Positions 1-4,861 of a stretch of DNA of 5,170 nucleotides are shown here, in pieces. The translations under genes and the position numbers were made by a program. The DNA is taken from contig CALFYV010000491.1 in assembly GCA_937952395.1 (NCBI GenBank), forward strand, positions 1-5,170, read 5' to 3'. Each line of letters opens with the position of its first letter. Positions within the stretch are counted from its first letter, which is position 1. Under the pieces are notes generated by a model that was not told where the DNA came from, searched no databases, and saw only the letters and a program-made list of their open reading frames with translations. The DNA comes from an uncultured Bacteriovoracaceae bacterium (GTDB lineage: Bacteria > Bdellovibrionota > Bacteriovoracia > Bacteriovoracales > Bacteriovoracaceae).

Positions 1-290
1 CTAAGGACGCTTATCATAATGTGAGTTTTTATATCACATCCAAACACGCGATGAAGAGATTGGTTGAGACTTGCGCTAAGGAGTGGGAGGATTATGGAGT
101 TAGATTTTCTAATCTATTCCCTGGCGCGATTAGCACACCATTGTGGGATAAGCTTAATATGAACTTTGCTCGAGATAAAATGTTAACCGTGGAAGAGTTT
201 ATGAGTGTATTTGAAATGGTGAGTTTATCTTCACCTGCTATACAGTTCCCGGAAATGACTTTTCTGCACAAGGATGGTTTTTTAGAGTGA
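1..290 (+). CDS. Short-chain dehydrogenase/reductase, C-terminal part (left end cut by window)
   Basis: This is the C-terminal part of an NAD(P)-dependent oxidoreductase of the classical SDR superfamily. The frame is open from base 3 with no stop, so the true start lies upstream. The GTG at 21 is only an internal valine codon, because conserved SDR sequence sits right beside it. Numbering from base 3, the catalytic YxxxK motif is YITSK, with Y10 and K14. It is followed by the usual helix (HAMKRLVETCAKEWEDYG, residues 15-32) and the beta-strand/PG motif NLFPGAISTP at 37-46, which contacts the cofactor in this family. The catalytic Ser and the N-terminal TGxxxGxG glycine motif would be upstream and cannot be checked. 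The tail (PEMTFLHKDGFLE) resembles the last strand of SDRs. The substrate is not predictable. The stop codon overlaps the next gene's GTG (GTGA), so it belongs to the downstream run. Confidence 0.9.
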   Translation, partial: KDAYHNVSFYITSKHAMKRLVETCAKEWEDYGVRFSNLFPGAISTPLWDKLNMNFARDKMLTVEEFMSVFEMVSLSSPAIQFPEMTFLHKDGFLE

Positions 291-670
291 AAAGTGAATA
301 CAAAGAGCTTTTATTAGCCTTTTTTGTTTTGGGACTTTTCTCTCTTGTTAATCATAATTATTATATTACTTGTTATTTGGCCCTAGGAATTGTGTGGAAT
401 ATCGCCAAGCATTCATTACTACTTTATAACCGCTCACAAGAGCGAAAATATCGTTTTTCATTTGTACGTTTATTTTATTTTTATAATCGTTTGTTTCCAG
501 CCACTAAATACAAGTCTCTTAATATTTTTATTAATTGCTTGCCCATAACAATTTTCATAGGGCCATTGGGTTTCTTACTAGAAACAAGTGTACCTATTTA
601 TTATGCAGTCGTGGGTTCTTTGACCTATGAAGTAATTCGGGTCTTTAAATTATATTTCAAAGAGAATTAA
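287..670 (+). CDS. Small multi-pass membrane protein of unknown function
   Basis: I do not recognise this 127-residue protein. It has four hydrophobic stretches, at about residues 8-21, 26-47, 78-97 and 101-120. They are separated by a strongly basic central loop (about 48-77, with NRSQERKYR and RLFPATKYK), which by the positive-inside rule should face the cytoplasm. This places both termini in the cytoplasm if all four segments cross the membrane. Aromatic residues are abundant, and no cysteine pairs, acidic catalytic motifs or known transporter signatures are visible. It starts with GTG inside the stop codon of the SDR gene (GTGA). The AAGGA at 270-274 is rather far upstream, so expression probably depends on translational coupling. 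Its stop shares one base with the MutT-like start (TAATG). The gene is real by its tight fit in the run and coherent membrane pattern; its function is open. Confidence 0.75.
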   Translation: MKSEYKELLLAFFVLGLFSLVNHNYYITCYLALGIVWNIAKHSLLLYNRSQERKYRFSFVRLFYFYNRLFPATKYKSLNIFINCLPITIFIGPLGFLLETSVPIYYAVVGSLTYEVIRVFKLYFKEN

Positions 671-1071
671 TGATACCTGTCTCAGTTGCTATTTTTTTAA
701 AGAAAAATTCCAATGACTATGAAGTATTGATGCAGTTACGAAGGGATAATAATCAAGAATTAAATAATAAGTGGGAATTCCCTGGCGGCAAGATCGAAAA
801 TAATGAATCGCCAATAGAGGCAATAAAGAGAGAAATCCTAGAAGAGTTGGGCGTAGATATTGAGTTAGGCGAGATGAAACTATTTAAAATTTATAAACAT
901 CACTATCAAGATCGAGCAGTATTGCTATATGTGTTTGTGATACTTAAAGACATAGACACAAACAATGGGAAATGGCATAAAATAGGTCACAAAAACTTAA
1001 TTGAATTTAAGGATAAAGTTCCTAAGGTAAATGAAGAAATATTAAAAGATTTAATTTTATATTATGAGTGA
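670..1071 (+). CDS. mutT: MutT-type Nudix hydrolase, probable 8-oxo-dGTP diphosphatase
   Basis: This is a compact Nudix hydrolase of 133 residues, about the length of E. coli MutT (129). The Nudix box GX5EX7REUXEEXGU is intact at residues 40-62: G40, E46, R54, E55, E58, E59, G61 and V62. The Glu cluster binds the catalytic Mg2+. Three further stretches match MutT as I remember it. WEFPGGKIE (35-43) corresponds to LEFPGGKIE. DRAVLLYVFVI (81-91) corresponds to the strand after DRH. VNEEI (120-124) places N121 where MutT's N119 reads 8-oxoguanine. This supports hydrolysis of 8-oxo-dGTP to the monophosphate, which cleans the nucleotide pool and prevents A:T to C:G transversions. Another oxidised or modified nucleotide remains possible, since Nudix substrate ranges drift. 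A weak AAAGAGA (658-664) precedes the ATG. It shares one base with the upstream gene and eight with the downstream one. A symbol is given on motif similarity only. Confidence 0.85.
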   Translation: MIPVSVAIFLKKNSNDYEVLMQLRRDNNQELNNKWEFPGGKIENNESPIEAIKREILEELGVDIELGEMKLFKIYKHHYQDRAVLLYVFVILKDIDTNNGKWHKIGHKNLIEFKDKVPKVNEEILKDLILYYE

Positions 1072-1828
1072 ACTAACGCAAACCATTGAATTCTATTTAT
1101 TAAGCATGAGCTTTGGACTTTGTCTGTTCTCAGCTCTTGTGAATTCAAGTAAAACAGGAGCAGGATTTATCCGTCTCTTACAAGGCCTGGTTTTAGGGTG
1201 TTTGGCCATTCTTGTTTCGATATTTTATTTCGTAGATGCTTCAGCAATGATGAGCTGGACTTATTTATTGTTAAGTGCGACGTGTATTTATATATATGTT
1301 TATCATGCTGATACGAAATCACTGGCCATGTGGTCTGCCTATATTATTCAAATAGTATGTTTTCTATTCATTTCCTATTTTCTTTATGAAAAAGAAGCAA
1401 ATTTATTTCTACATTTTCTTTTTTCCGCCATATTAATTGGTATTACAACTTATTCGATGATTTTGGGACATTATTATCTTGTTGTTCCTCGGCTAAGTGA
1501 AAGACCCTTGCTAACTTCCATGGAGATTTTGTGGGTAGCACTAGTTTTAAAAATAGGAGAAACATGCCTTGGATTGTCACAGAACTTTTCTTTCTTTCAA
1601 GAGTTTACACAATTGGGTGGAGGTTATGCATTCAACTGGATGCTCTTGGCGATGAGAGTCTTATGGGGATATGTGGCGCTTTTCATTCTTAGTATTTTCG
1701 CATGGAAATTATGCCGAATGAGATCTATTCAAAGTGCAACGGGCATTTTATACGTCATGGTCTTCTTTGTTATTGTAGGAGAGTTAATATCGGGTTATCT
1801 TTTTTTTAAATATGGATTATTTTTATGA
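1064..1828 (+). CDS. Integral membrane protein with about eight spans, function unknown
   Basis: This 254-residue, very hydrophobic protein has about eight candidate transmembrane segments, near residues 8-27, 36-57, 63-82, 88-108, 114-135, 150-170, 192-216 and 224-248. The loops are short. The most striking feature is GHYYLVVPRLSERPL at 135-149, at the end of span five. It contains a polar His within hydrophobic surroundings followed by a basic turn, and looks like the family's conserved signature. I recall GHWYLV-P-LS variants in unnamed membrane proteins of Bdellovibrio, myxobacteria and acidobacteria, but cannot confirm this here. H117, H136 and E166 are membrane-located polar residues that could bind a metal, haem or quinone; that is speculation. 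There is no known transporter motif. The ATG lies inside the end of mutT (ATGAGTGA, 8-base overlap), and the stop overlaps the zinc-ribbon gene's ATG. This pairing suggests that the two membrane proteins act together. Confidence 0.8.
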   Translation: MSELTQTIEFYLLSMSFGLCLFSALVNSSKTGAGFIRLLQGLVLGCLAILVSIFYFVDASAMMSWTYLLLSATCIYIYVYHADTKSLAMWSAYIIQIVCFLFISYFLYEKEANLFLHFLFSAILIGITTYSMILGHYYLVVPRLSERPLLTSMEILWVALVLKIGETCLGLSQNFSFFQEFTQLGGGYAFNWMLLAMRVLWGYVALFILSIFAWKLCRMRSIQSATGILYVMVFFVIVGELISGYLFFKYGLFL

Positions 1829-2289
1829 TTGAACTTCAAATTACATGTCCGGAATGCGGCTCAGGAATAAATGTTTATTCAAACAAGGATGCGAACGCAG
1901 CTCAATGTAATATTTGCCATCATATTGTTGATATTTCATTTAATGAAGAACATGAAGCTGGAGTGTTAAAGCAATGCCCTGTTTGTCAGAGGCAAGATTT
2001 TTATAAGCAAAAAGATTTTAACAGAAAAGTTGGTGTTTTTCTTTTTGTTCTTGCAAGTATCATTACGATCGTTACTTTTGAATATACTTATGGAAGTGTT
2101 TTCTTTCTTTTTTACTTATTAGATTCTTTTCTTTTTAGGCGATTAAACTTCATCGCAATTTGCTATAAGTGTAAAACAATTTTTAGAAAGGTAGAAAATA
2201 TTGATAGTATTCATGATTATAATCACGAAATGAATGAACGAATTGTTTATTCAGACCATGATTTTAAAGGTAAAAATCTAGAGCATTGA
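1825..2289 (+). CDS. Membrane zinc-ribbon protein with a hairpin inserted between cysteine pairs
   Basis: This 154-residue protein has four CxxC knuckles. C8-C11 with C28-C31 make a complete N-terminal four-Cys zinc ribbon (CPEC...CNIC). C51-C54 (CPVC) and C113-C116 (CYKC) would make a second one. Between those last two pairs lie two hydrophobic segments, about residues 69-85 and 90-107, which must bring the cysteines together on the cytoplasmic side. The stretch QKDFNRKVG (62-70) before the first span and LLDSFLFRRL (98-107) after the second look like conserved family sequence. I recall similar unnamed proteins with CPVC...QKDFNR...YRF...CYRC in myxobacteria and planctomycetes, but this needs a search. 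The tail (130-154) is His/Asp rich. It resembles PqiA-type proteins only in combining cysteine knuckles with spans. Likely role: metal-dependent assembly or regulation of a membrane complex with its overlapping upstream partner (ATGA). Real gene; function unknown. Confidence 0.8.
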   Translation: MIELQITCPECGSGINVYSNKDANAAQCNICHHIVDISFNEEHEAGVLKQCPVCQRQDFYKQKDFNRKVGVFLFVLASIITIVTFEYTYGSVFFLFYLLDSFLFRRLNFIAICYKCKTIFRKVENIDSIHDYNHEMNERIVYSDHDFKGKNLEH

Positions 2290-2316
2290 TTTCTGGTTCC
2301 TTATTGAGAAAAGAAC

Positions 2317-2335
2317 TCAAGTACTTAATACTTGA
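2317..2335 (+). repeat. Perfect 7-bp inverted repeat, hairpin or operator-like
   Basis: TCAAGTA (2317-2323) and TACTTGA (2329-2335) are exact reverse complements around a five-base loop, CTTAA. The left arm can also pair upstream: TTGAG (2304-2308) complements CTCAA (2316-2320), so the two stems exclude each other. No run of T follows, which argues against a rho-independent terminator. A protein operator or a chance repeat in A/T-rich DNA are both possible. Confidence 0.45.
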
Positions 2336-2449
2336 AGCTAGAAAACCGATAAGACTACATATTAATTTAACAGGAGATTGAACATAGAGCCCCCATCTGC
2401 CGTTTTCGTATTTATAAAAAAATTAAAATCATTTTACTGTCAATTAATT

Positions 2450-2454
2450 AGGAG
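2450..2454 (+). promoter_or_regulatory. Ribosome binding site fixing the GTG start of the CNNM gene
   Basis: AGGAG lies six bases before the GTG at 2461, which is ideal spacing and by far the clearest Shine-Dalgarno site in the window. It decides for GTG (2461) as start. The conserved SGFFSGSE segment begins only 17 codons later, so no later start would keep the first span. Confidence 0.8.
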
Positions 2455-2460
2455 AAAAGT

Positions 2461-3783
2461 GTGATCACTGAGAATACAGAGATTGCTTACTTTATTCTTT
2501 GTTTAATTCTCTCCGGATTCTTTTCAGGTTCAGAAGCCGCACTTATGTCTATTTCTGTAGATCGTACCAAGCAGTTGATAGAGCAAGGAGGTATGAGAGC
2601 AAAGGCATTGGATTTTTTAGCAAGAAGACCAAATGAAATGTTAACAACTATCCTGGTTTGGAATAACTTGGTTAATATTTTTGCGGCTTCCCTGACAACA
2701 TCAATCGCTCATCGTTATTTTAATGAAAAGGCTATGGCCTATAGTGTAGGTATAACAACGTTTTTGATATTGATATTTGGTGAAATTACTCCTAAGACAT
2801 TCGCGCGTACTAGAGCAGAATCTTTATCTTTGATTATTATTAAAATTTTGCAAATATTCTATTTTGTCTCTTTTCCGATAATTAAACTTTTTACTTTTAT
2901 TATTGAATTAGTTTTAGGAAAGAATGCCCAGTTAAGAGGACGTCTTGTTTCAAAAAGAGATATCGAATATTTAGTAGATAAAGCTGAACAACAAAAAACA
3001 ATTGATTCAAAACAATTGAATCTTTTAAGTTCAATTTTGGAATTTCCTACAATAAAAGTAAAAGACATCATGGTTGGAAGACAAGATGTCTGTGGAATTT
3101 CCGCTGACTCAACTTATGATGAAGTTATACAAGTTATCAGAGATGAAGCTCATTCACGTTATCCTGTTTATGATGAAGATCTTGATAATACAGTTGGTTT
3201 TTTGCATGTTAAAGACTTAGCATTTGTGGAAGAAAAGGAAGGCGGCAAGTTTAGTGTTAAGAACTATGTGAAACCTCCCTTTTTTGTTTATGAACATATG
3301 AAGATTCAATCTGTTTTTGATCATATGAATAGAAAAAAAGTGCATTTGGCTTTGGTTAAAGATGAAAATGGGCTAGTCGTAGGAATCGTTACTTTAGAAG
3401 ATATTATGGAAGAAATTTTTGGTGAAATCCATGATGAGCATGATGATGAAGAGTTGATCGGTGAAGTTGAACCTGACATGCTGTATGAAGAAGGACTTGA
3501 ACTTGAGGCATCAACCACACTTCGTGATTTGAACTCTGATTACGGAGTAGAAATTCCACTTAATGATAATTATTCAACACTTTCTGGTTTTATCTTAGAC
3601 AAACTAGGAAATAGTTTTCCCCATGAGGGGAATATTATATTCTGGGAGGGATATACTTTTGAATTAACTAAAGTAGTAGATTATCAAATTCACAGTGTAA
3701 GAATAAAAAACACGAGTGGTGGAATTAAAAATAAAAAACGAAAAGAATTAATCGCTAAGCTTCAAGTAAAGAAAGAAGAATGA
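2461..3783 (+). CDS. CNNM/DUF21-CBS-CorC_HlyC domain protein (CorB/CorC-type Mg2+ transporter family)
   Basis: This 440-residue inner-membrane protein is of the CorB/CorC/CNNM family, which is often labelled hemolysin-like. The N-terminal DUF21 domain (about 1-155) carries the signatures SGFFSGSEAALMS (18-30), ILVWNNLVNI (64-73) and LIFGEITPKT (104-113). In family structures the polar Ser/Asn/Glu of these segments line the Mg2+ site. Hydrophobic segments are near 7-28, 60-83, 90-109 and 121-152. A linker helix leads to a CBS pair at about 200-255 (DIMV at 202-205, SRYPVYDEDLDNTVGFLHVKD) and 270-321 (VGIVTLEDIMEEIFGEI). T311 and D314 match the nucleotide-binding TxxD of Mg-ATP-binding CBS domains. 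An acidic stretch follows (HDEHDDEE, 324-331), then the CorC_HlyC domain (about 345-420) and a basic tail. Family role: Na+-linked or ATP-regulated Mg2+ (and Co2+) export; a regulatory role is possible. The length is normal for the family. Its end overlaps the flavoprotein start (ATGA). Confidence 0.9.
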   Translation: MITENTEIAYFILCLILSGFFSGSEAALMSISVDRTKQLIEQGGMRAKALDFLARRPNEMLTTILVWNNLVNIFAASLTTSIAHRYFNEKAMAYSVGITTFLILIFGEITPKTFARTRAESLSLIIIKILQIFYFVSFPIIKLFTFIIELVLGKNAQLRGRLVSKRDIEYLVDKAEQQKTIDSKQLNLLSSILEFPTIKVKDIMVGRQDVCGISADSTYDEVIQVIRDEAHSRYPVYDEDLDNTVGFLHVKDLAFVEEKEGGKFSVKNYVKPPFFVYEHMKIQSVFDHMNRKKVHLALVKDENGLVVGIVTLEDIMEEIFGEIHDEHDDEELIGEVEPDMLYEEGLELEASTTLRDLNSDYGVEIPLNDNYSTLSGFILDKLGNSFPHEGNIIFWEGYTFELTKVVDYQIHSVRIKNTSGGIKNKKRKELIAKLQVKKEE

Positions 3784-4790
3784 CACAGAAAATTTATCCT
3801 ATAGCAGTTGTTGGTGGAGGCTCCGCAGGAGTCATGGCCACCATGAGAAGTATTCTTAATAATGATGAAACTCTTTTTTTCCCAGGAACACCCAAAGATA
3901 GAAAAAAATCACGGGCCCGTTGGGTTAAAAAAGTTCAAAACATGCCAGGTCATTTAAAATACACTCGTGGAATAGAAGAGCCCAATAACGAATCGCTCAA
4001 TTGGCTCGCTCAGAGTGATTTCAAAGATATTTTTCATTGGAAAAAAGATATAGGTATTATTTCTGTTTCAAAGAATAAAGAAGGTATATTTGAATTAAAA
4101 GCGAGCGATGAAAACACATATTTCGCGAAATTTATTATTCTTGCTACAGGAGTAATGGATGTTCAGCCCGTGATCGGCGGCAAGATTCGAGATGTACTTC
4201 CTTACGCCAATCTTCAAACCATTGATTATTGCTTACGTTGTGACGGTCATCATGTTTTGGGTAAAGAGTTGGCGATTATCGGTCATACTTCAGAGGCCGT
4301 TTGGGTTGGAGCGATTTTACATGAAAGATATAATCTTCCCAATGTTTCAATTTTAACTCATGGAAAAAAGCCCGAGTTTGATGAGAAAGCACGAGAATTA
4401 ATCAAGCTCTATAAATTTGATGTTTATGAAGATGAAATCGAACAGATCGTTGGAAATCCCAAAGACGGCACGCTCGAAGCTTTTACTATGTGTTGTGGGG
4501 AATTGTCTGTTAGATGCGAGATGGCCTTTATTTCTTTGGGCATGATTGTTTACAATGAGCTAGCTAAACAACTTGGAGCCAAATTAGATGAGCGAGGTTT
4601 TGTGATAGGCACAAAAGTAGGAGAGACAAGCATTGAAAACCTCTATGTTTGTGGTGATTTAAAAGCCGATACCAAAAAACAAATTTACACCGCCTGGGAT
4701 AATGCCGTGGATGCGGCAGATCATATCAATAAAAAAATAAGAAATACAAAAAGGCAAATTAAATTACAAGAGGCTGGGTTACTGGATTAA
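3780..4790 (+). CDS. Thioredoxin-reductase-like FAD-dependent dithiol oxidoreductase, atypical
   Basis: This 336-residue cytoplasmic flavoprotein has the low-molecular-weight thioredoxin reductase fold. The FAD-binding GGGSAG is at 12-17. VQNMPGH (52-58) aligns with the VENFPGF of thioredoxin reductases. LATG (121-124) matches the ATG motif, and the redox pair is C151-x-x-C154 in YCLRCDGHHVLGKELAIIG, as in YCATCDG-GKEVAVIGG. The C-terminal FAD motif is NLYVCGDL (287-294), followed by QIYTAWDNAVDAA like the family's Q-TA-G-A-AA helix. Deviations: the acidic residue ending the second strand of the FAD fold is replaced (LFFPG, 32-36), and the GGQL segment is replaced by a basic stretch (KDRKKSRARWVKK). 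The second dinucleotide site reads GHTSEA (168-173) instead of GxGxxA, and the HRRxxxR motif for NADPH is absent (THGKKPEF). The electron donor is therefore uncertain. No strong ribosome site is seen; the ATGA overlap implies coupling to the CNNM gene. Confidence 0.85.
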   Translation: MTQKIYPIAVVGGGSAGVMATMRSILNNDETLFFPGTPKDRKKSRARWVKKVQNMPGHLKYTRGIEEPNNESLNWLAQSDFKDIFHWKKDIGIISVSKNKEGIFELKASDENTYFAKFIILATGVMDVQPVIGGKIRDVLPYANLQTIDYCLRCDGHHVLGKELAIIGHTSEAVWVGAILHERYNLPNVSILTHGKKPEFDEKARELIKLYKFDVYEDEIEQIVGNPKDGTLEAFTMCCGELSVRCEMAFISLGMIVYNELAKQLGAKLDERGFVIGTKVGETSIENLYVCGDLKADTKKQIYTAWDNAVDAADHINKKIRNTKRQIKLQEAGLLD

Positions 4791-4861
4791 ACTAATTAAA
4801 TATTAGTAAAGATCAATTTTCTAGCTAAATATCTGACTCATTTTTTACGATAAGATCTTGT
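4791..4861 (+). other. Short intergenic spacer between the flavoprotein and the secreted-protein gene
   Basis: These 71 bases are A/T-rich. A T6 run at 4841-4846 is not preceded by a stable stem, so no intrinsic terminator is supported. TAAGAT at 4851-4856 is a weak -10 look-alike too close to the ATG at 4862 for a normal leader, and no good Shine-Dalgarno sequence precedes that ATG. Either the next gene is poorly or leaderlessly translated, or it is read through from upstream. Confidence 0.4.

Larger units (their letters stand above)
2290..2460 (+). promoter_or_regulatory. Intergenic leader upstream of the CNNM/CorC gene
   Basis: This 171-base region is the longest gap in the window and must hold the second unit's promoter unless that unit is read through from upstream. 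A TATAAA at 2413-2418 is the best -10-like hexamer, but the -35 position (about 2390-2395) is CCCCCA, so no sigma-70 promoter is convincing. TTGAAC at 2378-2383 has no -10 at normal spacing. The middle holds a C-rich patch (GCCCCCATCTGCCG, 2389-2402) in otherwise A/T-rich sequence, and a Shine-Dalgarno-like AGGAG at 2372-2376 with no good start codon behind it. There are also inverted repeats at 2304-2335. No U-tract follows any stem, so I see no intrinsic terminator for the upstream genes. A cis-regulatory RNA is possible but is not shown. Confidence 0.4.

Noticed and set aside
21..290. Separate small gene starting at GTG 21
   Set aside because: The frame is open further upstream, and the conserved SDR YxxxK motif lies immediately after. 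The GTG is an internal codon of a gene that enters from the left.
1064..1828. Assignment as a DmsC/NrfD-type or cytochrome oxidase subunit
   Set aside because: The span count and a membrane His look superficially similar, but no family signature and no redox partner subunit is present next to it.
2317..2335. Rho-independent terminator for the upstream run
   Set aside because: The stem is A/T-rich, only seven pairs, and is followed by AGCTAGAAAAC rather than a T-run.
2290..2460. Known Mg2+ or Mn2+ riboswitch (M-box, yybP-ykoY)
   Set aside because: The gene context invites it, but I cannot find their conserved cores. Only a covariance-model search could revive the idea.
2859..3071. 70-residue minus-strand frame
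   Set aside because: It lies wholly inside the well-supported CNNM/CBS gene on the opposite strand, has no ribosome site worth noting and no recognisable domain. It is a shadow of the coding strand.
3321..3518. 65-residue serine-rich minus-strand frame
   Set aside because: Its Ser-rich composition is simply the reverse complement of the GAA/GAT-rich acidic codons of the CBS2 and acidic linker region.
4809..4859. AAGATC/GATCTT pair as a terminator stem
   Set aside because: It has six pairs across a 39-base loop and no T-run after it. The second arm ends just before the next start codon. Likely chance in A/T-rich DNA.
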